Shown here in pieces: positions 12,892 through 21,856 of a DNA stretch of 64,000 bases. Source of the stretch: Janibacter alkaliphilus. GTDB taxonomy: Bacteria; Actinomycetota; Actinomycetes; Actinomycetales; Dermatophilaceae. Position 1 is the stretch's first letter, and each line of letters opens with the position of its first letter. The stretch covers positions 1,116,001-1,180,000 of the forward strand of contig NZ_JACBZX010000001.1 of NCBI RefSeq assembly GCF_013408565.1, in the 5' to 3' direction. The notes under the pieces were generated by a model. The model did no database searches. It was not told the origin of the DNA and was given only the letters and a program-made list of their open reading frames with translations. Position numbers and translations under genes: made by a program.

Positions 12892-15762
12892 TCAGCCGTC
12901 GCCGAAGCCGCGTCCCCCGAGCGCGTCGTCGGCCTGCTCGCGGTGCCCCACCTGCACGGTGATCGTCGGCTCCCCGGTCCGCAGCAGCCGGGCCCGGCCC
13001 GTCGGCAGCCGCTGCGGCCGTTCGCTGCCGAGCAGCTGACCCTCGGTGCGGTCACCCGAGTACATCAGCCCCACCGAACCGGAGTCGCGCAGCGCCATGA
13101 AGGCCGACTCGTAGACCCCGCGCGAGGCGCCGCTGGTCCGCCGGGTCAGCAGCACGTGCAGGTTCACCTCCGCCGCCATCGAGATGAAGGGGACCAGCGG
13201 CGCCAGCGGCGAGCTGCTCCCCGCCGTCACGACCTCGTAGTCGTCGACGACCACCACGATCTTCGGCAGATGGGTCTCCTCCGGCTCGTCGCCGACCTGC
13301 ATCGGCACCCGCTTCTGCAGCTCCGGCAGCACCGCCGCCACCAGCCGCTCCGCCAGCGGCGCCGAGCTGGCATACCCGCCGAGGTACTCGTCAGGCACCT
13401 CCCCGCGCAGCACCCGACGCGGGTCGATGACCGCGAAGACGATCTCCTCCGGGGTGTGCTGAGCGATCAGCGTCTGCACCACGTGCCGCAGCAGCGAGGT
13501 CCGCCCGGTCTGCGAGTCGCCCAGCGCCAGCACGTGCCGGTCCGTGCCCTCCAGGTCGATGGTCACCGTCTCCAGGGTCGCCTCGTGCAGCCCCAGCGGC
13601 ACCATCCCGGCCCGGCCCGCCGGCGCCAGGTCACCGCTGGCCACCACCGACGGCAGCAGCCGCACCCGCGGCGCCGTCGAGGTCGCCGACTCGCCCACCC
13701 GGGCCACCAGCTCGGCCAGCCCCTCGGCCGCCGACCCGCGGTCCGCGCGCCCGTCCACCCGCGGCAGCGCCACCTGGGCGAAGAGCCGGGCCGGCAGCAG
13801 CGCCCGCCCCGCCGGCGCGTCCCGCAGCGTCGCGCTGAGCTTGCTGTCCACCGCCGAGTCGCCGGCATCGGCGAGGCGCAGCTCCACCTTCGTCCCGAAG
13901 AAGGTCTGCTGCTGCATCCGCACGTCGTTCCACCGGGTGGCGGTCGCCACCACGTGGATGCCCAGCCCGCCACCGCGCCGGACCAGGGTCAGCATGGTCT
14001 CCTCCAGCCCGGCGAAGTCCTCCACCAGGCCGTAGCCGTCGACGAGCAGCACGACGTCGGCGAGCATCTCCCCGCTCGCCGGGCCGGCCGCCGCCCGTGC
14101 CGCCGGCAGCGAGTCCACCCGCAGCCGCTGGAAGAGGTCCTCGCGACGCTCCAGCAGCGCGTGCACCTCCTCGACCGTGCGCCGGACCACCTCCGGGTCG
14201 CTGCGCAGCCCCACGCCGGCCACGTTCGGCAGGCCGTCCAGCGCCATGAGGTTCGAGCCGAGCAGGTCGATCGCGTAGACCACCGCCTCCTCGACCCGGT
14301 GGGTCACCGCCAGCGACGCCGCCAGCGTGCGCAGCACCGTCGTCTTGCCCGAGCGCGGCGCCCCGATGACGAGCACGTGCCCGCCCGCGGCCGCCAGGTC
14401 CAGCTCCCACGGCCCCTGGGTCTGCCCTCGCGGGTCGTCCAGCCGCCCGATCGGCACCCGCAGCGGACCGGCGCTGGGCACCCGCACCCCTTCGGCCGTG
14501 GCCACCGCCGGGCCGGCCGCCTGGTCCAGGGTCAGCTGCTCGGGCAGCGGCGGCAGCCACACCGGCGACCCTGACGCCGGTCGCCGCGCGATCTGGTCGA
14601 TGACCGTCGCCAGCACCGTCGGACCGGTCGGCTCCTCGTCCAGCGCGTCGGCCTCGGTCGTCTCGACCCCCGGCTCGTCCTCGACCGGGATCGCTGGGTA
14701 GTCCGCCAGCGGCCGCAGCACCGGCGCCTCGTCCACCTCCACCTCGGTGTCGTCCGGGATGGCCCCGGAGACGTAGCCCGCGCGGAAGCGGGTGTAGGTC
14801 GTGGTGTCCACCTTGAGGTAGCCGTAGCCGGGCAGCGCCGGCAGCGCGTAGGCGTCGGTGGTGTCCAGGATCGTCCGGCTCTCTGCCTCGGAGAGGGTGC
14901 GCAGCCCGATCCGGTAGGAGAGGTAGGTGTCCAGGCCGCGCAGCTTGCCCCCTTCGATCCGCTGGCTGCTGAGCAGCAGGTGCACCCCGATCGACCGGCC
15001 GATCCGCCCGATCGAGAGGAAGAGCTCGATGAAGTCCGGGCGCGCGGTCAGCAGCTCGCCGAACTCGTCGATGATCACCAGCAGGTGCGGCATCGGCGGC
15101 AGCGACGCCCCGGCACCGGCCTGCTCGCGCCGCAGCCGCCGGTAGGCGGAGATGTCGGAGAGGTTGCCGGCATCCTTGAGCATCTGCTGGCGCCGCTGCA
15201 CCTCCCCGGCCAGGCTGGCGTAGACCCGCTCGACGAGCGTCGAGTCGTCGGAGAGGTTGGTGATCACCCCGCTCACCTGCGGAGCCGTGGCGAAGGGAGC
15301 GAAGGTCGCCCCGCCCTTGTAGTCCACGAGCACCATCGCCAGGTCGTCCGGGCCGTGCGAGGTCAGCAGCGCCAGCACCAGCGTGCGCAGCAGCTCGGAC
15401 TTGCCGGAGCCGGTCGCGCCGACGCAGATCCCGTGCGGCCCCATCCCGAACTGTGCCGACTCCTTGAGGTCGAGCATCACCGGGTCGCCCTGGTCGTCGG
15501 TGCCGATCGGCACCCGCAGGAAGGAGGTGCGCGGCCGCGGACCCCACAGCGCGTCCAGGTCGATCCGCTCCACGTCGTCCACCCCGAGCAGCCCGGTCAC
15601 CTGCAGCGCCTGGCTGGAGGCGTCGTGCTCGAGGGAGTCCGCGGACAGCCGCAGCCCGGCCAGGTGCCGGCACAGCGTCTCGGCCTCGGCCGCGGAGAAG
15701 CGGTCCAGCTGCACCTCCTGGCGCACCGGCACGCTGTCGCGGCGCTCCAGGCGCTCCAGCAC
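12892..15762 (-). CDS. eccC: EccC-type T7SS ATPase, C-terminal part (three FtsK/SpoIIIE domains)
   Basis: 956 residues if started at GTG 15762. ATPase 1 has a full Walker A GATGSGKSELLRTL (about residue 115) with VLVDYKGGATF and LLVIIDEFGELL. ATPases 2 and 3 have GAPRSGKTTVLRTL (about 465) and the degenerate GDSQTGRTSLLRH (about 748). This is the motor and substrate-recognition portion of EccC, the hexamer-forming ATPase of the ESX membrane complex. It lies in exactly the same frame as the upstream ORF 15775-16896, separated only by one TAG codon and four sense codons, so the two are halves of one eccC. Whether they are read through, separately translated, or inactive is open. Any start for this half has only a weak GGCGAGG site. 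Confidence 0.88.
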   Translation of the reverse strand: MLERLERRDSVPVRQEVQLDRFSAAEAETLCRHLAGLRLSADSLEHDASSQALQVTGLLGVDDVERIDLDALWGPRPRTSFLRVPIGTDDQGDPVMLDLKESAQFGMGPHGICVGATGSGKSELLRTLVLALLTSHGPDDLAMVLVDYKGGATFAPFATAPQVSGVITNLSDDSTLVERVYASLAGEVQRRQQMLKDAGNLSDISAYRRLRREQAGAGASLPPMPHLLVIIDEFGELLTARPDFIELFLSIGRIGRSIGVHLLLSSQRIEGGKLRGLDTYLSYRIGLRTLSEAESRTILDTTDAYALPALPGYGYLKVDTTTYTRFRAGYVSGAIPDDTEVEVDEAPVLRPLADYPAIPVEDEPGVETTEADALDEEPTGPTVLATVIDQIARRPASGSPVWLPPLPEQLTLDQAAGPAVATAEGVRVPSAGPLRVPIGRLDDPRGQTQGPWELDLAAAGGHVLVIGAPRSGKTTVLRTLAASLAVTHRVEEAVVYAIDLLGSNLMALDGLPNVAGVGLRSDPEVVRRTVEEVHALLERREDLFQRLRVDSLPAARAAAGPASGEMLADVVLLVDGYGLVEDFAGLEETMLTLVRRGGGLGIHVVATATRWNDVRMQQQTFFGTKVELRLADAGDSAVDSKLSATLRDAPAGRALLPARLFAQVALPRVDGRADRGSAAEGLAELVARVGESATSTAPRVRLLPSVVASGDLAPAGRAGMVPLGLHEATLETVTIDLEGTDRHVLALGDSQTGRTSLLRHVVQTLIAQHTPEEIVFAVIDPRRVLRGEVPDEYLGGYASSAPLAERLVAAVLPELQKRVPMQVGDEPEETHLPKIVVVVDDYEVVTAGSSSPLAPLVPFISMAAEVNLHVLLTRRTSGASRGVYESAFMALRDSGSVGLMYSGDRTEGQLLGSERPQRLPTGRARLLRTGEPTITVQVGHREQADDALGGRGFGDG

Positions 15763-15774
15763 CGCCTCGCCGGC

Positions 15775-16896
15775 CTAGCCCGCCTGCACGATGCGCATCC
15801 GCACGTCCTCGGGCTCCTGGCGCTGGTCGTCGACGAGGTGCAGCACGGTCAGCCCGAGGTCGGCCGGGCCGTGCTCGACGTCGCCCAGCAGCAGCGGCTG
15901 CTCGGTGGGGTCGTCCACGTCGACGACGATGACCATCGTCGCGTGCGGGGTCGCCCCCTTCCGCCCGGTGAGGTCCCGGCGGGACTCCGCGGTGCGGGCC
16001 CGGCGGCGCCGCAGGTCCTCCCGGATCATCCGGTCCAGGGTCACCACGTCCGGCGCCAGCCGGCGCTGCGGACCCTCCGCGGTCGCCTGCCGCTGGTCGG
16101 CCAGGTGCGGCAGCCACGCCAGCCAGTCCCAGCGACGGCGCCGCTCCGGCGCGATCGCCGCGGCCAGGTGCAGGTCCTCTGGGGAGACGAAGGTGGCCGC
16201 CTGGCAGAGCAGATTGCGCACCGCCGCGGTCCGGAAGCCCGGGCCGCCGACGATGCTCACGTGGCCGGCCCGCTCCAGCGGCACCCGCACCGGCAGGTCG
16301 TCGAGGGTGGTGAAGCGCCGCTGGATGACCTCGAGCTCGCGGGCCAGGAACTCGTCGGTCTCGGTGAGGGCGTCGTCGCCGCCCTGCTCGTCGAATCGGC
16401 GCACCGGCATCGGTCCGGTGCCCAGCCGGGCCTGCAGGAAGTCGCCGTCGCCGCGGCGTCGCTCCCACAGCCGGTCCTGGTCGCGGACCACCGCCAGCAG
16501 CCCGGTGCACGCGGGGTCGCTGTGCCAGGCGACCTCCTCGGTGCGGGCGTCGGCGGAGCGCATCGCCGTGCGCGCTCGCTCCAGGTAGGAGAGGTAGGCC
16601 TCGCGCTTGCGGACCCGCGCCCGGGTGGCCTTGCCGCGCTGCGAGACGAGCATGACCACCGAGCTGATGAGCACCGCCACCATCATCAGCGCCCCGATCG
16701 CGGCGAAGCTCGACCCGCGGAAGAGCATCATCACCGTCATCGACGCGCCGGCGCCGAGCAGCGGCACGAGCATGATGAGCTGCCCGAAGCCGCCCTGCCC
16801 CTCCGGCAGGGTGGGCGGGCGCTCGATGTCCTGGTCGGCCGGGCCCGGCGCCGCGGGCGTGGTGCGGGCCGCCCGGTGGACGAGACGGACGCTCAC
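15775..16896 (-). CDS. eccC: EccC-type T7SS ATPase, N-terminal membrane part
   Basis: 373 residues. A short cytoplasmic start is followed by two transmembrane helices (FGQLIMLVPLLGAGASMTVM and SFAAIGALMMVAVLISSVVM, residues about 37-85). Next come a coiled region (RKREAYLSYLERARTAMRSA) and the EccC DUF domain (PVRVPLERAGHVSIVGGPGF, MIREDLRRRRARTAESRRDL, MVIVVDVDD). It ends ...VRMRIVQAG followed by TAG at 15775-15777. Mycobacterial EccCa/EccCb splits fall after the first ATPase, whereas here the break lies before all ATPases, so this is not the usual natural split. Its ATG overlaps the end of the MinD-like gene, giving a tight operon. Confidence 0.85.
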   Translation of the reverse strand: MSVRLVHRAARTTPAAPGPADQDIERPPTLPEGQGGFGQLIMLVPLLGAGASMTVMMLFRGSSFAAIGALMMVAVLISSVVMLVSQRGKATRARVRKREAYLSYLERARTAMRSADARTEEVAWHSDPACTGLLAVVRDQDRLWERRRGDGDFLQARLGTGPMPVRRFDEQGGDDALTETDEFLARELEVIQRRFTTLDDLPVRVPLERAGHVSIVGGPGFRTAAVRNLLCQAATFVSPEDLHLAAAIAPERRRRWDWLAWLPHLADQRQATAEGPQRRLAPDVVTLDRMIREDLRRRRARTAESRRDLTGRKGATPHATMVIVVDVDDPTEQPLLLGDVEHGPADLGLTVLHLVDDQRQEPEDVRMRIVQAG

Positions 16897-17990
16897 ACCG
16901 GCCTCGCGGCCAGGCTCACCACGGCGGCCGCGACCTCGGCGAGGTCGCGCTCGCCGGGCTCCCCGACGTGGCCCGGCACGATCCCGGCCGCGCCGGCGAG
17001 GTGCCGGTCGTGCCCCACCGGGGCGCGGGTCGGGGCGGTGCCGGCCAGCGCCTCGGCCGCCTCGGCCGCACCGATCCCGCTCTGCGGGTCCAGCTCGGTG
17101 AGCACGAGCACGATCCGCCAGGCGTCCCAGCCGGCCGCGAGCAGCTCGGCCACCGCGCCACGGGCCGTGCGCAGCCCGCGCAGGCTGGCCGCGGCGGCGA
17201 CGACGATGACGTCCGCCTGGTCGGCCTGCGTCGGCAGCGCCAGCCCGGCGTCGGTGAAGGTGAGCGCGGCGTAGCGCCGCAGCCGGGTGGCCAGCTCGTC
17301 GGCGTCGGCCAGCTCCTCCGGCGCCGGGGCGAAGGTGAGCAGCGGCCCGGTGGACGAGGTGCGGCTCTGCGCCAGGTCCGGACGCACCGGACCGGTCACC
17401 GGCTGGGCCAGGCGCTCGCCCAGCCCGGTGCGGCCGGGCGCGGCGTCGACCAGGGCCACCCCGTCGGGGCGACGGGCCTGCAGCTCCTGGGCCAGCGCGA
17501 CGGCCAGGGTGCTCGTGGCCGCCCCGCCGTGGGCACCGGCGACCCAGATGCGTCGGCCGGTCGCCACCGGGGTCTGCGCGGTGTGCCAGGCGGCGGCCAG
17601 CCGCTGCGGGGTGTCGTCGGAGCTCAGCGCCCCCTTCACCCGGTGGCGCAGCCGGGCCCGCCAGCCGTCCGAGGCGCGGCGGGTCAGCCGGTCGCGCAGC
17701 GCCTGGTCGGGGTCGGCCGGGGTCTGGGCAGGTGCGGTCTGCGGGGGCAGCGGTGGCTCGGCCGGTGCCGGCTGCGGGGGCAGCGGCGCTTGGGCGGGGT
17801 GCGGGGGTGCGGTCCCGGCAGCCGGTGGTGCGGGCTCGGGCACGGCTGGTGGGGCAGCCTGCTGAGGCGGCTGCTCCGGGGGCGCCGGTGGCGGCGGGTA
17901 GGGCGGAGGGCTCGGCACCTCCTGCGGCGGGGCGCTCGTGGGGCCGCGCAGGGCGGAGGGCTGCCAGGGCTGGTCAGGTCCAGTGCTCAT
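16893..17990 (-). CDS. MinD/ParA-like T7SS accessory protein (EspI-like) with Pro-rich N-terminus
   Basis: 365 residues. Residues 1-95 are Pro/Ala/Gln-rich and disordered. Residues 120-365 have a P-loop NTPase fold: RRIWVAGAHGGAATSTLAVALA, VALVDAAPGRTGLG, ADVIVVAAAASLRG and WRIVLVLTELDPQSG. The nucleotide loop reads GGAATST, lacking the Walker Lys (GKST/GKT), so ATP binding may be lost or altered. EspI-type proteins with the same layout sit in ESX loci and modulate secretion. It is translated in an operon with eccD upstream (9-base gap) and eccC downstream (4-base overlap). Confidence 0.72.
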   Translation of the reverse strand: MSTGPDQPWQPSALRGPTSAPPQEVPSPPPYPPPPAPPEQPPQQAAPPAVPEPAPPAAGTAPPHPAQAPLPPQPAPAEPPLPPQTAPAQTPADPDQALRDRLTRRASDGWRARLRHRVKGALSSDDTPQRLAAAWHTAQTPVATGRRIWVAGAHGGAATSTLAVALAQELQARRPDGVALVDAAPGRTGLGERLAQPVTGPVRPDLAQSRTSSTGPLLTFAPAPEELADADELATRLRRYAALTFTDAGLALPTQADQADVIVVAAAASLRGLRTARGAVAELLAAGWDAWRIVLVLTELDPQSGIGAAEAAEALAGTAPTRAPVGHDRHLAGAAGIVPGHVGEPGERDLAEVAAAVVSLAARPV

Positions 17991-17999
17991 CTCGGCCTC

Positions 18000-19325
18000 T
18001 CAGAAGGTGTCGAGCATCGCGGAGTACACGCCGAAGGCGCCGACCAGCAGCGGGATGCCCAGGAGCACCGCGACGGTCTCCAGCCGGCCGGCCCAGCGAC
18101 GGACGGTCGCGGCCATCAGCGGGGTGGGTTCGCGCAGCAGCACCAGCGTGCACACCGCCGCGGCGGCGAGCAGGCCCAGCACGAGCGCGGTCTCGGCGGC
18201 CGGCCACCGCTCGGCGGCGACCCGGGCCACCGCGGCCAGGCCCACGAGCGCGCCGGCGCCGAGGAGCAGCCGCTCGGCGACCAGCGGGACGTGGCGCACC
18301 CGGACCAGCCAGGCGACCGCGGCCGAGCCGACCAGTGCCAGGGTCCATCCGTCGTCGGGGCGCTCGCTCACGGCGACCGCCATCGCCGCGGCGCCGCTGA
18401 GCGCGATCACCGCGACCGCACCGAGCAGCGAGAGGTGCGCGGCGGTCACCGTGCTGGCCACCCGGCTGCGTCGCAGCTGGGCGCCCCGGCCGAGCTGCTC
18501 GTCCACGGAGAAAGCCCCCGTCGTGGCCAGCGCGATCCGCGGCGCCAGCCCGAGGAACATCCCGCACAGCACGACGACGACGGCTGCCGCCAGGCCGACC
18601 TCGCCGGTCAGCCCCCAGGTGGCCCCGCCCGCGACGAGCACCCCCAGCCAGGCCATCACCCCGGCGGACGCGGCCGGCATCTGCCGCGCGCAGGCGCCGA
18701 GGTTGAGCAGCAGGATCGGCACCGCGAAGCCCACCCAGACCAGGTCGCGGGTGGAGGCGTTGAGCATCGTGCCGAGCGGCAGCATGACCCAGGCCACGGT
18801 GAAGCTGCCCCAGGCGATCGCCGTCCGGGATCGCCAGGCGGCGACCAGCGAGGCGGCCAGCGCCACCACGCCGACCAGGGCCAGCCCGGAGCCGGTGGAG
18901 CGCAGGGTCGGGCTCCCGGAGACCACCGCGGCGGCGGCCAGCAGCCCGCCGATGACCAGCGGCAGCGCCCAGTCCCGGGAGGCGCCGTCCCAGACACCGC
19001 GGGGGCGCTCCTCCTCGACCGCGTCGACGAGGTCGTAGACGATCGGGTCCGGCGGCGCCTCGGCGGCCCCGGTGAGCCGCAGCTGGGCGCCGTCGCGCAG
19101 CCCCGCCTCGGCGAGGGTGAGGTCCTGGCGCAGCGGCCGCCCGTCGAGCAGGTAGAGCCGGTGGCTGCTGCCGCCGGCCTCCGGGCCGACGAGGTCGAGC
19201 AGCGCGGGCAGCAGCGAGGACACCGGCTGGGTGGTCGGCAGCACGACGTCGATCGCCCGGGCGCTGGTGAGGATCGTCGTGCGCAGGTAGGGGCCGACGA
19301 CGGGGTGATCGGTGGCGGTGCTCAT
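18000..19325 (-). CDS. eccD: EccD-type T7SS integral membrane protein
   Basis: 441 residues from ATG 19325. The N-terminal 90 residues form a ubiquitin-like domain (RAIDVVLPTTQPVSSLLPAL, RLYLLDGRPLRQDLTLAEAG, RDGAQLRLTG). Roughly ten or eleven transmembrane helices follow from WALPLVIGGLLAAAAVVSG to the end. This is the architecture of EccD, which forms the membrane channel or vestibule of the ESX complex. Its start overlaps the upstream small gene (ATGA). No EccB, EccE or mycosin gene is present on this side of the window. Confidence 0.88.
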   Translation of the reverse strand: MSTATDHPVVGPYLRTTILTSARAIDVVLPTTQPVSSLLPALLDLVGPEAGGSSHRLYLLDGRPLRQDLTLAEAGLRDGAQLRLTGAAEAPPDPIVYDLVDAVEEERPRGVWDGASRDWALPLVIGGLLAAAAVVSGSPTLRSTGSGLALVGVVALAASLVAAWRSRTAIAWGSFTVAWVMLPLGTMLNASTRDLVWVGFAVPILLLNLGACARQMPAASAGVMAWLGVLVAGGATWGLTGEVGLAAAVVVVLCGMFLGLAPRIALATTGAFSVDEQLGRGAQLRRSRVASTVTAAHLSLLGAVAVIALSGAAAMAVAVSERPDDGWTLALVGSAAVAWLVRVRHVPLVAERLLLGAGALVGLAAVARVAAERWPAAETALVLGLLAAAAVCTLVLLREPTPLMAATVRRWAGRLETVAVLLGIPLLVGAFGVYSAMLDTF

Positions 19326-19600
19326 CGGGCACCTCCGGCGGGTGCGCTCACCGTGACCTCGTCCGGGGTCGGTGCGGTGCGGCCCATCCGCTCGTCGTTG
19401 GCGAAGAGGTCGATGATGAAGCTCGCGGCCACGCAGCCGGCGCAGGCCAGCACCGCGAGGAAGGCCGCGGCCAGGTGGGTGCCCACCCGGTCGGTCCAGC
19501 TGCGCAGCAGCCGGTGCTCGCCGAAGAGGAGGGCGCGGGCCAGCCGGGTCCGCCGGACGGCCGTCGCCTCGATCAGCTGCTCGTCGTGGTCGTACGCCAA
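19322..19600 (-). CDS. Small single-pass membrane protein heading the T7SS operon
   Basis: 92 residues if TTG 19600 is the start; this codon has GGGGAAGG about 10 bases upstream and gives MAYDHDEQLIEATAVRRTRL. A longer frame from 19717 lacks a ribosome-binding site. A single hydrophobic helix (THLAAAFLAVLACAGCVAASF, about residues 39-61) is preceded by a basic segment and followed by an acidic/Ser tail. It is the first gene of the minus-strand T7SS operon and overlaps eccD by 4 bases. It may be an accessory subunit; I do not recognise a family. Confidence 0.6.
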   Translation of the reverse strand: MAYDHDEQLIEATAVRRTRLARALLFGEHRLLRSWTDRVGTHLAAAFLAVLACAGCVAASFIIDLFANDERMGRTAPTPDEVTVSAPAGGAR

Positions 19601-19824
19601 ACCTCGAAGTCCTTCCCCTGCAACGCCACTGGAGGGCCGGCGTCGGGCCCGATCGTGTCCCGCCCGGCAGGCTACGTGAGGTGGGCTCCCTTCGCGCGTC
19701 GGAGCGGGGTAGGGCATCCGTCAGGTGCGCCACGTCCGGCCGGAGGGCTCCGAACGGCGCCACCAGGCACTAGGTAGTCGTACTGTCTACGGGTACGCGC
19801 GGCGCCCGCGCAACAGGAGGTGCG

Positions 19825-20517
19825 GTGAAGATCTCGGAGCTGGCCGACGCCGGTGACGTCTCGGTGGCCACCGTGAAGTACTACCTGCGCGAAGGGGTGC
19901 TCCCGCCCGGGCGGGCGATCTCCCGGACCCAGGCGGACTACGACGCCTCGCACGTGGAGCGGCTGCGGCTGGTGCGCGCGCTGATCGGTGTCGGCGGTCT
20001 CTCGCTGGCCCGGGTGCGGCAGGTGCTCAGCGTCATCGAGGACGGCTCGATCGGCCCGGCCGACGTGATGTCCGCCGCCCAGCTCTCGCTCTACGACACC
20101 GAGGGCGGAGAGGGAGGCGCCGGGCCGGTGAGCGCGGACGCAGAGGGCGACGCGACCGCTCCGCCCAGCCCTGGTGCCGCCCTGATGGGGGCGCTCGGCT
20201 GGCACGTGCGGCTACCCGACCCGGTCGTCGACGAGCTGGACGAGGCGATCGAGGCGTGCGTCACCGCCGACATCGGGTACTCCGACGAGCTGCTCGCCCG
20301 CTACGCCGAGATCTGCCTCGAGGTCGCCGAGACCGACCTGGCGACCGTGCCGAGCGAGCCGGCCGCGGCGGTCCGTCAGGTCGTCCTCGGCACCGTGCTG
20401 CTCGACCCGGTGCTCGTCGCGCTGCGCCGCCTGGCCCAGCAGCACGCGGCGCACACCCGTCTCCCGTCGACCGGCCCGGGCCCCGGTTTTGCTGCCCGCC
20501 CCCCTGGTGAGGCATGA
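19825..20517 (+). CDS. MerR-family transcriptional regulator
   Basis: 230 residues from GTG 19825 with a perfect AGGAGG 5 bases upstream. The N-terminal winged HTH reads MKISELADAGDVSVATVKYY, LREGVLPPGRAISRTQADYD and VERLRLVRALIGVGGLSLA, a MerR DNA-binding domain. Residues 95-125 are an acidic/Gly/Ala linker. The C-terminal half (LDEAIEACVTADIGYSDELL) is helical and would be the effector-sensing part. No metal-binding Cys cluster is present, so it is not a mercury or copper type. It is divergent from the T7SS operon with about 220 bases between them; control of that operon is possible but unproven. Confidence 0.85.
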   Translation: MKISELADAGDVSVATVKYYLREGVLPPGRAISRTQADYDASHVERLRLVRALIGVGGLSLARVRQVLSVIEDGSIGPADVMSAAQLSLYDTEGGEGGAGPVSADAEGDATAPPSPGAALMGALGWHVRLPDPVVDELDEAIEACVTADIGYSDELLARYAEICLEVAETDLATVPSEPAAAVRQVVLGTVLLDPVLVALRRLAQQHAAHTRLPSTGPGPGFAARPPGEA

Positions 20518-20563
20518 TGTGACGGCTCGACGCCTCGGACCAGAGGCTGCGGGCGACACTTAC

Positions 20564-20646
20564 GCGAGAGTGGCGGAACGGCAGACGCGCTGTCTTCAGG
20601 TGGCAGTGTCCTTATGGGCGTGGGGGTTCAAATCCCCCCTCTCGCA
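20564..20646 (+). tRNA. tRNA-Leu (anticodon CAG)
   Basis: The acceptor stem GCGAGAG pairs with CTCTCGC. The anticodon arm CTGTC-TTCAGGT-GGCAG gives CAG. A variable arm of class II length follows (TGTCCTTATGGGCGT). The T arm is GGGGG-TTCAAAT-CCCCC. The 3' CCA is not encoded. It reads CUG leucine codons, the dominant Leu codon in this genome. Confidence 0.96.
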
Positions 20647-20659
20647 CGCATGACGCACC

Positions 20660-20694
20660 AGCAGGGGCGGACCTCGACGAGGTCCGCCCCTGCT
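20660..20694 (+). terminator. Strong hairpin after tRNA-Leu
   Basis: A perfect 15-bp stem (AGCAGGGGCGGACCT / AGGTCCGCCCCTGCT) with loop CGACG follows the tRNA by 13 bases. There is no T-run, which is common for actinobacterial terminators. It lies before the alcohol dehydrogenase ribosome-binding site. Confidence 0.75.
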
Positions 20695-20730
20695 GCGTGT
20701 CACCCCGCAGCCGTCTGAAGGAGAACCTGC

Positions 20731-21789
20731 ATGCCCACCACCGTCCCCGCCCTCGCCGCCGCCGCGGCCGACGCCCCCTTCGAGCGGGTCCAGATCGAGC
20801 GCCGCGACCTGCGCCCCGACGACGTGCAGATCGACATCCGCTGGGCCGGCATCTGCCACAGCGACATCCACATGAAGCGCGGCGAGTGGGGCGAGACCCT
20901 CTACCCGCTCACCCCCGGTCACGAGATCCTCGGGACCGTCGTCGCCGTCGGTGACCAGGTCACCCGCCACCAGGTCGGCGACGTCGTCGGCGTCGGCTGC
21001 CTCGTCGACTCCTGCGGCGAGTGCGCCCCGTGCACCGACGGCGAGGAGCAGTACTGCACGAAGGGGTCGGTGCAGACCTACGGCCAGGAGGACTACCACG
21101 GCGAGGTGACCAAGGGCGGCTACAGCGACCAGGTCGTCGTCAAGGACGCCTTCGTCGTGCGCATCCCAGACGGTTACGCCGAGAGCGACCACGCCGCCGT
21201 GACCCCGCTGCTGTGCGCCGGCATCACCACCTACCACCCGCTCAAGGAGCACGGTGTCGGCCCCGGCAGCCGGGTCGGGGTCATCGGGCTCGGCGGGCTC
21301 GGCCACGTCGCGGTGAAGATCGCGGCCGCCATGGGCGCCGAGGTCACCGTGCTCAGCCGCACCGACGCGAAGAAGGCGGACGGGCTCGCCTTCGGCGCCA
21401 CCGACTACCGGGCCACCGAGGACGGCACCGCCTTCAGCGAGCTCGCCGGCAGCTTCGACGTCATCATCAACACCGTCGGCTCGGGCATCCCGCTGGACTC
21501 CTACATGCGCCTGCTCGACCGCGGCGGCGTGCTCGCCAACGTCGGCGCCCCGACCGACTCGCTGCAGGTCAGCGCCTTCTCGCTGCTGGCCAACCGGCGT
21601 CGTCTGGCCGGCAACATGATCGGCGGCCTGCCGGAGACCCAGGAGATGCTCGACTTCTGCGCCGAGCACGGGGTCGCCGCCACCGTCGAGGTCATCGGCG
21701 CCGACCAGGTCGACGACTACTACGACAAGGTCGTCGCCGGCGACGTGCGCTACCGCGCGGTCATCGACACCACGACCCTCGCCGGCTGA
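20731..21789 (+). CDS. Zinc-dependent alcohol dehydrogenase, NAD(P)-dependent (cinnamyl/YahK-type)
   Basis: 352 residues from ATG 20731 with AAGGAG 7 bases upstream. Catalytic zinc ligands are Cys in WAGICHSDIHMKRGEWG and the His-Glu of PLTPGHEILGTVV. The structural zinc lobe is CGECAPCTDGEEQYC with a preceding CLVDSCGEC. The Rossmann loop is VGVIGLGGLGHVAVKIAAAM. The sequence pattern fits the CAD/YahK branch that reduces a range of aldehydes to alcohols. It stands alone between the tRNA terminator and a hairpin at 21824. Physiological substrate is unknown. Confidence 0.9.
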   Translation: MPTTVPALAAAAADAPFERVQIERRDLRPDDVQIDIRWAGICHSDIHMKRGEWGETLYPLTPGHEILGTVVAVGDQVTRHQVGDVVGVGCLVDSCGECAPCTDGEEQYCTKGSVQTYGQEDYHGEVTKGGYSDQVVVKDAFVVRIPDGYAESDHAAVTPLLCAGITTYHPLKEHGVGPGSRVGVIGLGGLGHVAVKIAAAMGAEVTVLSRTDAKKADGLAFGATDYRATEDGTAFSELAGSFDVIINTVGSGIPLDSYMRLLDRGGVLANVGAPTDSLQVSAFSLLANRRRLAGNMIGGLPETQEMLDFCAEHGVAATVEVIGADQVDDYYDKVVAGDVRYRAVIDTTTLAG

Positions 21790-21823
21790 GGACCGGGGCT
21801 CCCGAGCCTGCGACCGGGCCGGG

Positions 21824-21856
21824 GCGGGCGCTCACCGCGCGTCGGTGAGCGCCCGC
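21824..21856. terminator. Bidirectional hairpin between convergent genes
   Basis: A perfect 13-bp stem (GCGGGCGCTCACC / GGTGAGCGCCCGC) with a 7-base loop. It overlaps the last codons and stop of the minus-strand antiporter and lies 35 bases after the alcohol dehydrogenase stop, so it can serve both transcripts. Confidence 0.75.

Noticed and set aside
13631..16510. Long minus-strand open frame in another frame over eccC
   Set aside because: The translation is Arg/Gly/Ala-rich with no motifs, and it runs across the two true eccC halves. High GC keeps it open.
16968..19679. Long plus-strand open frame (about 900 codons) opposite the T7SS genes
   Set aside because: It is the antisense shadow of GC-rich EccD/MinD-like genes. 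Its product is Arg/Gly/Gln low-complexity with no domain, while the minus strand gives clear T7SS families.
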